A stretch of DNA of 52,838 bases from UBA2336 sp037443645 (lineage in GTDB: Bacteria > Bacteroidota > Bacteroidia > Cytophagales > Cyclobacteriaceae). The notes beneath the pieces are model-generated. The model was not told where the DNA came from. It saw nothing but the letters and a program-made list of their open reading frames with translations, and did no database searches. Shown one piece after another: positions 42,701-50,498 of this stretch. The stretch covers positions 1-52,838 of the forward strand of contig JBBINY010000015.1 of the NCBI GenBank assembly GCA_037443645.1, given 5' to 3'. A program made the position numbers and the translations under genes. Numbering within the stretch: the stretch's first letter is position 1; each line of letters begins with the position of its first letter.

Positions 42701-45332
42701 CGACCTCAACACGATGTGTGGTATCGGTAAGCAACATGCCGCGGGCCTTGTCGCCAGCAGGCAGGCGGATGCCTGTAAACGAAGAGTACGGATAGTACGC
42801 AAGACTGAAGCGATCAGTGGAAAAGTTGCCGCTCTCTTCAAACGCCTTACCGCGGAAAACGGCATTCAATACCCCGGGAGCATAATCGCTTGCGGTAAGC
42901 GTTGCATTTACTGTAGCGTTTCCTTCCGCATCGGTGTATCCGTCAAAGATGGGTTGTGTTTCACTGTAAAATTCTCTGGAAGGATCCTCAAACGTATAAT
43001 CCGGATAGCGGGAGAATTTTGTTTCACCACGCGTTAGCATTACTTCAAACTCGGCACGAAGGTTTTTGCCCGGTGCACCATGCAGCCACTTCACATTCAG
43101 GTTTCCGCGAATGGTGCTGTTATCGGCTGTGATTTTATCCGTGCCAAAATCAAGATTGATCTTCAGCCGGTTTGGTTTAACCATTTCAATTTTTATAGGC
43201 TGAACAAACTCGGCACCGCCCACTTTTACGCGCGCGGTGTACGGTCCGGTGGGGGCATCCTCATCAGTAACGGTAGCAAACTTATAGAAGCCATTTTCAC
43301 CAGCAGAACGCACCAGGCGCTGAACAACCTGCCCTTGCGGATTTTGCAGTTCAAATACTACAGGGTGTGCAGCAGGAATCAGTTTGAGTTTATCTTCCAA
43401 CAAAAAAGTAAGGAACAACGAGTCACCCGGCCGCCAAACGCCACGCTCACCATACAGTATACCCTTCAAACCCTTGTTAATGCGTTCGCCACTCACATCA
43501 AAATTGCTAAGCGATAAGGATTCGCCATCGGTGAGTTTAAGATACCCGCGTTGAGCCCCATTTTTTGCAACCAGCACAAACGGATTCTCCCCGGCTTTAA
43601 TGGTGGCTTTACCGTCCGATCCCGTAGAGGCACTGCCAATGAGTTGTTGCTGGTAGTTAAACAATTCAAGCGTTACACCCGCCAGGGGCTTTGTGGTTTT
43701 CAGGTCGGTTACGAAAACCTGCGTACTTCCATCTCCCCCTCGTTTGGCGATGAGGCCCAGGTCGCTGGCCAGTACATTTCTCCTTATATTCCGCTCTCCG
43801 TTATAATAGGAGGAGTGGCAGGGATTGTCTCGCTCCTGCCAATCATAATCTTCACCATAGTAGTACGATTCGTACGAATCCCAATAGCTATATTCCCGTT
43901 CATCATCGTCACTGTCTTCTTCTTCAATAAAACCGGCAACGGGCTGCTCACTATCACCGCAATTGTAAACGGAGTAGGATTGTTTGAACCCTATGTGAAC
44001 CTGGTATATGGCGCCCGGTTCTGGGGTAATCATCGTTGAAAGATCAAGGGTGAAACGATTCCATCGGCCAAGGTCGGTCACACCGGAGTTCTCCAATGTA
44101 ACCGGCAGTCTGGCCACACGTTTACCCACCCTGCGGAGTTCACTGTTACCTTCAAAATCGTTTACCTGAAAAAATTGCACGATGTTGCTCTCAAAGATCT
44201 TAACGATCTGAACATCCACCATTCTCAGGTTTACCGCTTCAAACGGAAGTACAAGCCCATCCGTACCCGGCAGCACGGTTCCCTTTCCAACGAACTTCAC
44301 CGCTGGCTTGAACTCCTCAAACATGACCTCTGACGTTGATGTCTCTTTCATTTTGAAATTGAGGACGTTCCGAACGCCCGCCTCAATGGTGAGGGTGCTG
44401 CTTCCTGTTTGGCGAACGGGGGGATAAATGCGCAACAGGTTATCCTGTATTTGAAATTCCAGATTGCTTAGCCCGGTTAACCGCACCAAGCCGGCCAGGT
44501 TTTGTTTTTCGGCAAGCGGATCAGAAAACTGAACCACCACATGCTGGCCTGAGGCCTGATCAATCCGCACATTCATTACTTTAAAATCGCTGAGCGAAGG
44601 GATTTCAATTTCCTGTTCATCGATGCGGGCAATGCCCAACTCATTGCCATTAACCTTAAGCACTACTTTACTGAGTTCTTCCTTGCGCGTCACATCGTCA
44701 ACAATAAAGGTGTGCTGGCGGCCTTCACCGGTATGTGCCCACGTAATGGGGAGTTTCTTGCCCTCTTGCGAAGCCTCAAGGCTCCGTTCCACTGCATCCG
44801 ATGGCGCAAAATCGGTGGTGATGAGTGAGCCCTCTATTTTTTGACGGGTCAATTCCGACTTTACATACGGCCTGAGGTTGTCAATGGCCAATTCATAATT
44901 CTGAGCGATAATCTGAAACGACCAGCTAAATGTTTTCAGGTCGGACGCGACCATGAGCAGTTTGGATAAAAACAGTTTCGCTTCATACCGCTGGCCCGCC
45001 TGCCACCGGCCTTGTGGTTTAAATTCAAGCGTGCGCCTGTCGAGCCAGGTAGTTTTACCTTTTATAGCAGGACTGAACTCCAATAGTTTTGCGGTGGCCT
45101 CCTTTCCAACCCATAAAGAATCGGCAACATCCTGCGCAAAGCCAATGCGAAGCGCACTGCCTGAGCCTAGCAAACCGGCTGAATAGGCAGTGATATACTC
45201 GGCAAAAGCCGGATTAACATACGCTACGGGTTCGCGCGTACCTGAACTTTGCCTGAAATAAAAAAAACCGGCAACAAAAACACCGGTAGTAACTAAAACC
45301 ATTGCGATTTTCTTCCAGGATAAATTTTTCAT
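39774..45332 (-). CDS. Bacterial alpha-2-macroglobulin with thioester motif
   Basis: An 1852-residue envelope protein held by an N-terminal membrane segment (about 8-26). It has a series of macroglobulin domains, a bait-type region, and an alpha/alpha toroid thioester domain. The thioester motif YGCLEQ is intact (Cys at about residue 1400), so the protein can in principle trap proteases covalently. An acidic Tyr-rich insert (about 475-520, EEEDSDDDEREYSYWDSY) is present. In other bacteria such proteins pair with PBP1C to guard and repair the wall, and pbpC is indeed in this operon. There is no lipobox cysteine, so anchoring is by the helix. Confidence 0.95.
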   Translation of the reverse strand: MKNLSWKKIAMVLVTTGVFVAGFFYFRQSSGTREPVAYVNPAFAEYITAYSAGLLGSGSALRIGFAQDVADSLWVGKEATAKLLEFSPAIKGKTTWLDRRTLEFKPQGRWQAGQRYEAKLFLSKLLMVASDLKTFSWSFQIIAQNYELAIDNLRPYVKSELTRQKIEGSLITTDFAPSDAVERSLEASQEGKKLPITWAHTGEGRQHTFIVDDVTRKEELSKVVLKVNGNELGIARIDEQEIEIPSLSDFKVMNVRIDQASGQHVVVQFSDPLAEKQNLAGLVRLTGLSNLEFQIQDNLLRIYPPVRQTGSSTLTIEAGVRNVLNFKMKETSTSEVMFEEFKPAVKFVGKGTVLPGTDGLVLPFEAVNLRMVDVQIVKIFESNIVQFFQVNDFEGNSELRRVGKRVARLPVTLENSGVTDLGRWNRFTLDLSTMITPEPGAIYQVHIGFKQSYSVYNCGDSEQPVAGFIEEEDSDDDEREYSYWDSYESYYYGEDYDWQERDNPCHSSYYNGERNIRRNVLASDLGLIAKRGGDGSTQVFVTDLKTTKPLAGVTLELFNYQQQLIGSASTGSDGKATIKAGENPFVLVAKNGAQRGYLKLTDGESLSLSNFDVSGERINKGLKGILYGERGVWRPGDSLFLTFLLEDKLKLIPAAHPVVFELQNPQGQVVQRLVRSAGENGFYKFATVTDEDAPTGPYTARVKVGGAEFVQPIKIEMVKPNRLKINLDFGTDKITADNSTIRGNLNVKWLHGAPGKNLRAEFEVMLTRGETKFSRYPDYTFEDPSREFYSETQPIFDGYTDAEGNATVNATLTASDYAPGVLNAVFRGKAFEESGNFSTDRFSLAYYPYSSFTGIRLPAGDKARGMLLTDTTHRVEVVTVDADGNPVSRDVEVTLYKLTWSWWWDNTEESAVYRTFSQAKELNSGTIRTKNGKGEWKFKVSYPEWGRYLVRAYDPVSGHSTAKVVYIDWPGWAGRSRGGADAATMLSFSSDKPVYAIGEKATIVIPGSAPGRALVSIENGSRVVESYWVETQRGDTPFSFTVTRDMTPNVFVHVTLVQPHNQTVNDLPIRLYGVIPVQAEDPQTHLEPVIEMPDVLEPGQEVVIRVSEKSKRKMTYTLAMVDEGLLDLTRFKTPDPWKHFYAREALGVKTWDLYDQVIGSYGGRIERLLAIGGDMELMAKEDDARANRFKPVVKFLGPFTLTGNRNEHRFTMPNYIGSVRTMVVAAYDGAYGSAEKATPVRKPLMVLATLPRVLGPEEKLKLPVTLFTMDKTIRNVKVEVKTSGPLQVKQTSQTVSMAGSDLTLDFDLEVKSVLGWGKVEVTASAGSFTAKDVIDIQVRNPNPPVTRVQEAIIEAGKSWAGNVAPVGMAGTNSATIEVSSIPPVNLGQRMHYLLQYPYGCLEQITSSVFPQLYIDQVKAVTESERVAIQTNIKAGIDRMKSLQQRDGGFPYWPGAEDVDSWATTYAGHFLVEAEQKGYFVPGDMIKRWKKFQRNRAQAWRKSQEAYSSELIQAYRLYALAVAGDPELGAMNRLREQTNLPVTAAWMLAAAYARAGQPEAAKKLIENLPMAVKPYQEMGWSYGSDLRDKAIILETLVLLNERPKAFELLKDISNSLSNSSYWMSTQAVAWCLKAVGAFASTEKHGELKFSYTYNGKEVTASTGLPVAQVNLPVDGVSSTALKVASESKGMLFVRLIANGVPARGDEQEESSNLGISVTYLDMNGRTIDPTRLEQGTEFMASVTVSNTGARGAYKNLALSQIFPSGWEINNLRLDEATAHPGGDTPTYQDIRDDRVYSFFDLGGGQRKTFRVLLTASYTGTYYLPAVSCEAMYDRSVYARRKGQVVEVIKPEVQ

Positions 45333-45403
45333 GGCGGGAGGGAATTTGAAAAGTAAGTTCTAAAATTATTAACCGGAAACGAAACCCTGGCAAAGAATTC
45401 TTA

Positions 45404-45589
45404 GTGAATTCTGACAACGGCCCGATTATGGCGACTCAGCTTAATTTTGACGTGGTATTCGTTGTACAAAGCTCCGACTACAGGCAATACATGGGCATTG
45501 TCAGGATGTTAACTTTAAAAATTTATGAAGTCTTTGAAGCAGAGGGTATCTGGTTTGCTTACCCCGCACAAACCATTCACTTAAAATAA
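45404..45589 (+). pseudogene. C-terminal remnant of an MscS-type mechanosensitive channel
   Basis: An open frame of about 61 codons (in frame back to at least 45377) ends with LNFDVVFVVQSSDYRQYMGI, then MLTLKIYEVFEAEGIWFAYP and AQTIHLK. This matches the order of the C-terminal alpha/beta domain of MscS channels (SSDYxxYMDIQ, FEEEGIEFAFPTQT). No membrane helices or beta domain precede it, because the alpha-2-macroglobulin start lies just to the left on the other strand. It therefore appears to be the tail of a deleted gene. No start with a plausible promoter is seen. Confidence 0.6.
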
Positions 45590-45599
45590 GGAGTAGCCG

Positions 45600-46286
45600 T
45601 TATTTGCAGGCAACGCCTTCAACATAATTTTTGATCACGTCTATGCCCGATGCGGTGTTGGCACCTAAGAAATCAGTGATATCTGAAAGGCTAACAGAGT
45701 GCGTGTAGATTCTTAAAAACTCATTGGCCAGCGGGGTGTACGACCAGTGCCATTTCTCTTCCTCGTAGCCCGTGCGACCATTATTTTTAGATGTATAGGG
45801 CTGGCAAAATCCATACTCGTGAGCGTGCGCAGTTAGCCACTGGTAAATTTTTAAACCTTCGCCCGACTCAAAATACTCATTGTTCAGATTGTTCAAATCA
45901 ACATCGGTACCCCAATGGTGACGGGAGGTGCCGGGCATGGAGGAGTACAGCAGTATTTTGCGTGCGCGTCCTGCTTCATCTGCTATAGCCGACTCCTGTT
46001 TCCACTTTCTTTCCCAAATGCTCTTCTGGGTTTCGAAATTCCGGGTAGCAGAAATAATGACCAGGCTGATGCCCTCCTGTGCGGCTGCCCCGGCCATTCG
46101 GACAAACGCTTCATAGGTCTCCTTCCGCAGGTGCTGACTGCGGGCAGCCCCGGCTGTGTGTTCATCGGCTGGTTTTACAAAGCGCGAATCCGATTCCGGA
46201 TTAAACCGGCCAAGCAGGTAAGCTTTATCAACCGGTTGAGAAAGGCCTGCGATGCATAGCAGCACACCAATGGATACAAGTTTCAC
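45600..46286 (-). CDS. VanY-type D-alanyl-D-alanine carboxypeptidase (peptidase M15)
   Basis: A secreted zinc peptidase acting on peptidoglycan stem peptides. I prefer the GTG at 46286, which yields a signal peptide (VKLVSIGVLLCIAGLSQ). A TTG at 46319 overlapping the upstream stop is the alternative. Zinc-site motifs are TSRHHWGTDVDL (the SxHxxGxAxD form) and EEKWHWSY (ExxWH). It is about 228 residues, normal for the family. It follows the DAHP synthase/chorismate mutase gene closely but is functionally unrelated to it. It may be at the end of that operon. Confidence 0.88.
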   Translation of the reverse strand: MKLVSIGVLLCIAGLSQPVDKAYLLGRFNPESDSRFVKPADEHTAGAARSQHLRKETYEAFVRMAGAAAQEGISLVIISATRNFETQKSIWERKWKQESAIADEAGRARKILLYSSMPGTSRHHWGTDVDLNNLNNEYFESGEGLKIYQWLTAHAHEYGFCQPYTSKNNGRTGYEEEKWHWSYTPLANEFLRIYTHSVSLSDITDFLGANTASGIDVIKNYVEGVACK

Positions 46287-46315
46287 GGTGCTAAGATCGG
46301 TAAATGGTACAATAA

Positions 46316-47233
46316 TCAATCTACACTTTGAGCAGCCTGATTCATAACCCGCTCCTGCACAAGAATGGACTCGTGGTGTACCAGTTTAAGCATGTCCCTG
46401 GTAAAATCCTCTGTCAGGCCCATAGCCAATCCCAACGCAATGCGTGTATGAATAATTTCCTCCCACCGGTTCACCTGCAAAATGGTAACGTTGTTCTCCT
46501 TTTTATATACCCCGATTTTTTCTGAAATCTTCATGCGTGCTGAAAGTTTTTGCATAATCTCATCATCAAGCTGGTCAATCTGTTCGCGCAGATGGCCAAG
46601 CGTATCCTTAAACACTCCGTTGTCAATTATCGCTTTGCGCACAATCAACCCATCAATCAGTTTAGTAAGTGTTGCCGGAGTAACCTGTTGCTTCGCATCG
46701 CTCCAGGCAGCATACGGATGGATGTGGCTTTCAATCATCAGGCCGGCCATATCCAGGTCAAGCGCCTTCTGGGCAATAAACGGGATAAGTTCGCGGGTAC
46801 CGCATATGTGACTGGGGTCGCAAAGAATAGCCAGTTCCGGTACGCGTGTCTTTAATTCAATGGCAAGATCCCACATGGGTGCATTGCGGAAAGGTCCCTT
46901 TTCGAAGGATGAAAAACCCCTGTGAATTGCCGCCAGTTTGGTAATGCCGGCTTTGTTCAACCGTTCCAACGCTCCCACCCACAACTCAACATCCGGATTA
47001 ACCGGATTCTTTACCAGCACCGGTATGTCCACCCCCTGAAGGGCATCGGCAATTTCCTGCACTGAAAATGGATTAACGGTGGTGCGTGCCCCAATCCATA
47101 AAATATCCACACCGTGGCTCAGGCAATGCTCAACATGTTGCGCATTAGCAACTTCCGTGGCGATGGGCAACCCCGTTTCGTGCTTTGCCCGTACCAGCCA
47201 CGTGAGTCCCTCCAATCCGGCTCCTTCAAATTG
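46316..47233 (-). CDS. Bifunctional DAHP synthase / chorismate mutase, N-terminus lost in gap
   Basis: Catalyses the first step of aromatic synthesis and, through its C-terminal domain, chorismate to prephenate. The visible 305 residues begin within the DAHP synthase barrel (QFEGAGLEGL) and contain WIGARTTVNPFSVQEIADAL, VLVKNPVNPDVELWVGALERL, HRGFSSFEKGPFRN and DPSHICGTRELI. An AroQ-type chorismate mutase follows from about residue 210 (LREQIDQLDDEIMQKLSARM, KIGVYKKENNVTI). By comparison with the family, about 60 N-terminal residues are missing in the adjoining N-run. It is part of the pheA operon. Confidence 0.93.
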   Translation of the reverse strand, partial: QFEGAGLEGLTWLVRAKHETGLPIATEVANAQHVEHCLSHGVDILWIGARTTVNPFSVQEIADALQGVDIPVLVKNPVNPDVELWVGALERLNKAGITKLAAIHRGFSSFEKGPFRNAPMWDLAIELKTRVPELAILCDPSHICGTRELIPFIAQKALDLDMAGLMIESHIHPYAAWSDAKQQVTPATLTKLIDGLIVRKAIIDNGVFKDTLGHLREQIDQLDDEIMQKLSARMKISEKIGVYKKENNVTILQVNRWEEIIHTRIALGLAMGLTEDFTRDMLKLVHHESILVQERVMNQAAQSVD

Positions 47234-47333
47234 NNNNNNNNNNNNNNNNNNNNNNNNNNNNNNNNNNNNNNNNNNNNNNNNNNNNNNNNNNNNNNNNNNN
47301 NNNNNNNNNNNNNNNNNNNNNNNNNNNNNNNNN
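47234..47333. other. Assembly gap (100 N) between tyrA and the DAHP synthase gene
   Basis: Exactly 100 N, the usual placeholder for unknown length. It hides the tyrA stop and the DAHP synthase start. The missing DAHP synthase N-terminus alone should need about 180 bases, so the true gap is longer than shown. Confidence 0.9.
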
Positions 47334-48208
47334 GTTGGTTTTGCGTTTATATCAATGCCATCAAGTATTCTACGTATCTCGTTTGCCTGGCATAGGACAC
47401 GCTGAATTTCGTTTGTATTTCGTTTCATCAGGTGATATTGAAACCGCTGCAGGTGAAGGATGTATTCCTGTAAGGCCTGGCTGAGGTACTCCATGTTTTG
47501 TTCGAAAATAGGCGCCCACATTTCCGGTGAGCTTTTGGCTAAACGAACCGTGGAGGCAAATCCGCTGCCTGCCAGTGCAGCAATGTTTTTCTCGTCCTTT
47601 TCAATATCGAGCACCGTTTGACCGAGTAAAAACGAACTGACATGCGAGAGGTGCGATACATAGGCCACATGGCGATCGTGCTCAACGGGCTGCATAAAGA
47701 TGGTGTTCATGCCTAATGCACCGAAAAGCCGGATGGCCTTTTCCAGTGCATCGGCTGAGGATTTCTCCGACTCACAGACAATGTTTGTTTTACCGGTGAA
47801 CAACCCGGTCACGGCAGCAGCCGGCCCTGAATTTTCCGTTCCGGCAATCGGGTGGGCTGCCACAAACCGGTTACGTTTGGCATGATGACCCACCGCCTGG
47901 CAGATAAGCGATTTGGTGGAGCCGGTATCTACCACAACGGCATCAGCACGGATGCTATCCAAAATGGCCGGCAACAATGCCTGAATAAAATTTACCGGGA
48001 TGGCCAGCACCACCAGGTCGGCTGTTGAGAGTGCAGCCTCGTCATGTTCCACCCGGTCCACCAGGTTGAGGCGAAGTGCCTGGCGGGCATGATCGGCATT
48101 ACGGTCTACCCCGGTAACTTCATCATACAAACCCGTTCTTCGCAGGTCAAGGGCAATGGAGCCGCCAATCAATCCTAATCCAACAACGGTTGCCTTCCTG
48201 GGTTTCAT
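47334..48208 (-). CDS. tyrA: Prephenate dehydrogenase, C-terminal end lost in gap
   Basis: Oxidatively decarboxylates prephenate on the way to tyrosine. The visible 291 residues include the NAD motif VVGLGLIGGSIALDL, VVVDTGSTKS, the prephenate-binding HPIAGTENSGP and the helical dimerisation region with YVSHLSHVSSFLLG and NRNTNEIQRVL-type segments. The typical family length is close to this, so only a few residues are probably missing. The start overlaps the aminotransferase stop by 4 bases (ATGA). The open frame continues across the N-run into the next gene only because N do not encode stops; it is not a fusion. Confidence 0.94.
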
Positions 48209-49395
48209 GCTTCGTTCATTTGATTTTGTTTTATCCGATCCTTCCTCTGTATGCGACTCACGGCTTCACGAATATTTTCCTCCGGGTTGCACAGGGAAAT
48301 CCGGATAAAACGCCCGCCATTTTTTCCAAATACAAATCCAGGCGTGATGAATACTTTTGCTTCGTACAGAATTTCATCCAGCCAGTGTGATACATCCCCT
48401 ACTTCATCAGGGGCCTTCGCCCAAACGAACAATCCTGCCTGGTCGGTATCGCACCGGCAACCCAGCATTTTGAGCAAGCCGAATGCAGCCTCCCTCCGCT
48501 TACGGTAAATCGTGTTGAGCGATTCGGTCCACCCGTTGCCAATCTGAAGAGCCTCTGCAGCCGCTTGCTGCACCGCCATGAACATTCCGGAATCCATATT
48601 GCTTTTGAAGCGGAGAACGGCATCCACATATTCCTTTCTGCCGGCCAGCCAACCTACCCGCCAGCCCGCCATGTTGTGCGACTTGCTGAGCGAGTTCAGT
48701 TCCAGTGCCACATCGGTTGCCCGTTCAACGCTCAGTATACTCAACGGCTTATCGTTCAGGATCAGGCTGTATGGATTATCATTCACAATCAGAAATTCAT
48801 TTTCTCTGGCTAACTCCACCAACTCGTTAAACAGCTCTTTGGGCGCAACCTTTCCGGTGGGCATGTGCGGAAAATTCACCCACATGATTTTTACACGCGA
48901 CAAATCCTGCTTACGTAACTGCTGCAGATCAATTGTCCAGTATTTTTCTTCCGTCAGGTCATACGTTCGTACGGTTGCTCCGGCCAACTGTGATGCAACC
49001 GCATACGTGGGATACCCCGGATCAGGGATAAGCACTTCATCGCCCGGGTTCAAAAAAGCCATGCTGATGTGCATAATCCCTTCCTTGGAGCCCATCAGCG
49101 GAAGAATCATGGTTTCGGGGTTGAGTTGAAGGCCATACACCTGTTCCGAAAAACCGGCAATGGCTTTTCGCAGTGAAGGCACTCCCCGGTAGCTTTGATA
49201 CCCGTGATGAGCCGGCTGCATGGCCGATACCATCAGCGTTTCAATTACAGGCTGTGGTGGCGGCATGTCGGGACTGCCGATACCAAGGTTGATTACAGGC
49301 TCCTCCGGTGTATCGAGTGCGCGCACTTCGGCCAGCTTCCTGCTGAAGTAATATTCCTCAACGCCTTCAATCCGTACTGATGGTTTAATGATCAT
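48205..49395 (-). CDS. Class I/II aminotransferase of the Phe/Tyr operon
   Basis: A fold-type I PLP aminotransferase of 396 residues. The position suggests transamination of phenylpyruvate, hydroxyphenylpyruvate or prephenate. The PLP lysine is in ELNSLSKSHNMAGWRVGWL, with IPDPGYPTYAVAS, NDNPYSLILND and FIRISLCNPEENI as further family motifs. I take the ATG at 49395 (MIIKPSVRIEGVEEYYFSRKL), just after the pheA stop. An in-frame ATG at 49431 would overlap pheA. The substrate is inferred from the operon, since the family as a whole also includes LL-diaminopimelate and aspartate aminotransferases. Confidence 0.9.
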   Translation of the reverse strand: MIIKPSVRIEGVEEYYFSRKLAEVRALDTPEEPVINLGIGSPDMPPPQPVIETLMVSAMQPAHHGYQSYRGVPSLRKAIAGFSEQVYGLQLNPETMILPLMGSKEGIMHISMAFLNPGDEVLIPDPGYPTYAVASQLAGATVRTYDLTEEKYWTIDLQQLRKQDLSRVKIMWVNFPHMPTGKVAPKELFNELVELARENEFLIVNDNPYSLILNDKPLSILSVERATDVALELNSLSKSHNMAGWRVGWLAGRKEYVDAVLRFKSNMDSGMFMAVQQAAAEALQIGNGWTESLNTIYRKRREAAFGLLKMLGCRCDTDQAGLFVWAKAPDEVGDVSHWLDEILYEAKVFITPGFVFGKNGGRFIRISLCNPEENIREAVSRIQRKDRIKQNQMNEA

Positions 49396-49396
49396 A

Positions 49397-50239
49397 TCAG
49401 GTGTATTCAATTTTTCCACGTTTGTACTCACCCAGGATGTTCAGGTTTTTCACCTGTCGCATAACCTGTTTCATAGCGTCATCATACTGCTTCCTCCTGG
49501 CCCACTCCACGTCCACATGGATGGAGTATTCGTTGGGTTTGCCAATGATGGGTATGGACTGGATTTTGGTAAGGTTAATTCCATGCACTTTAAAAACCAT
49601 TAACGCCTCAGCCAGGCTGCCAACCTCATTGGCTACTTCAAAACTCAGTGAAGCCTTGTTGCTATCGGCTTTGCCATTAGCCGGCCGGGTAAGCACCAGG
49701 AAGCGCGTAAAATTTTTCTTGTGGGTCTCAATCCGCTTTTCAAGCACCTGTAGTCCGAATTTTTTTGCAGCCTGCTCATTGGCAATCGCGGCTGTATTTT
49801 TTAATTTCTGCTCCATTACCTTTTTTGCGGACAACGCAGTGTCATCGCTTTCGCGGATGTCTATGCCGTTGAGGCTGTGCAGAAATTCTGAACATTGACG
49901 GATCGCCATAGGGTGTGATTCAACCACTTCAATGTCGTTCAGTTTCACTCCGGGTAAGGCCAGCAGGTGCAGGTGAATGGGAAGGTACAACTCGCCCACG
50001 ATACTGAAATGATGTTGCTGAAGCAGAACGTAGTTTGGCAGTATGCTGCCGGCAATGGAGTTTTCAATAGCCATCATGGCAAAATCAACCCTGCCGGTTC
50101 GCAGCACCTGGCATTCCTCATGAAACGAGAGACACTCAACCGTTTCAATGCCATTGCCGAAATATTCTTTTGCCGCCACTTCGTGGAAGCTGGTGGCAAT
50201 CCCCTGAATCGCAACTTTTATTTTTTGTTTCTTCGTCAT
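49397..50239 (-). CDS. pheA: Prephenate dehydratase
   Basis: Converts prephenate to phenylpyruvate. The 280 residues form a monofunctional enzyme: a catalytic domain (about 1-185) with AMMAIENSIAGSI, ESHPMAIRQCSEFL and NFTRFLVLTR, then an ACT regulatory domain (about 200-275). In the ACT domain the usual LTKIESRP is LTKIQSIPI. The chorismate mutase of the pathway is on the DAHP synthase instead. A good Shine-Dalgarno (AAAGGAG at 50244-50250, minus strand) precedes the ATG, rare in this window. A transcription attenuator lies immediately upstream. Confidence 0.96.
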   Translation of the reverse strand: MTKKQKIKVAIQGIATSFHEVAAKEYFGNGIETVECLSFHEECQVLRTGRVDFAMMAIENSIAGSILPNYVLLQQHHFSIVGELYLPIHLHLLALPGVKLNDIEVVESHPMAIRQCSEFLHSLNGIDIRESDDTALSAKKVMEQKLKNTAAIANEQAAKKFGLQVLEKRIETHKKNFTRFLVLTRPANGKADSNKASLSFEVANEVGSLAEALMVFKVHGINLTKIQSIPIIGKPNEYSIHVDVEWARRKQYDDAMKQVMRQVKNLNILGEYKRGKIEYT

Positions 50240-50261
50240 TGTGCTCCTTTGCTTTAATCGT

Positions 50262-50296
50262 TAAAACAAAAAGTCCCGGAGGTTATCCGGGACTTT
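50262..50296 (-). terminator. Attenuator terminator hairpin upstream of pheA
   Basis: On the minus strand AAAGTCCCGGA (50286-50296) pairs perfectly with TCCGGGACTTT (50270-50280) over a five-base loop, followed by TTTTTGTTTT. It is placed between the aromatic leader peptide and pheA, so it would stop transcription before the operon. Confidence 0.88.
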
Positions 50297-50352
50297 CTGC
50301 GTTTCGTTTTATCGTTTATTCAACAACAAATTACTTCCTCGCTCAATCCCGG
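50287..50352 (-). promoter_or_regulatory. Predicted antiterminator pairing of the Phe/Tyr attenuator
   Basis: Minus-strand CCGGGATT (50345-50352), in codons 18-20 of the leader ORF, can pair over 8 bp (one G-U) with AGTCCCGG (50287-50294), the 5' arm of the terminator. Just upstream, CCC-GGCC-GGG can fold on itself and could hide this segment. A ribosome stalled on the aromatic codons would cover CCCCGG and leave CCGGGATT free, which would favour read-through. Confidence 0.7.
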
Positions 50353-50403
50353 CCGGGGCTGAAAAAAGAAATAATAGAAATAAAAACGGGTGTTGTTGAT
50401 CAT
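50320..50403 (-). CDS. Phe/Tyr leader peptide of the aromatic operon attenuator
   Basis: A 27-codon ORF starting ATG at 50403 and ending TGA at 50320-50322. After MINNTR come eight aromatic codons in a row, FYFYYFFF (five Phe, three Tyr, residues 7-14), then QPRPGLS and a short tail ending CC. The stop is 23 bases before the terminator hairpin. This is the classic design of a leader peptide whose translation senses charged tRNA-Phe and tRNA-Tyr, and the operon downstream makes Phe and Tyr. No Shine-Dalgarno is visible, as is common in the phylum. I could not place a convincing promoter between 50404 and 50541. Confidence 0.85.
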   Translation of the reverse strand: MINNTRFYFYYFFFQPRPGLSEEVICC

Positions 50404-50498
50404 TGTCTTATTCAAATTCTGCACTAAAGAAAGTTGATTTCAGTTTACCGTGCAATGGCTTTACAAAACTTTTTTTGAACCAAATGATCGTTAGGCGA

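Noticed and set aside
42456..43037. A 193-codon plus-strand open frame
   Set aside because: It lies entirely antisense to the alpha-2-macroglobulin gene and has no recognisable domains. The minus-strand frame has clear family motifs.
46316..48208. A 630-residue fusion of prephenate dehydrogenase with DAHP synthase/chorismate mutase
   Set aside because: The join consists only of N. Both partners have their own family boundaries, and the DAHP synthase N-terminus is missing, so two genes with a gap between them is the simpler reading.
48578..49129. A 183-codon plus-strand open frame
   Set aside because: It is antisense to the aminotransferase gene, whose PLP motifs are intact.
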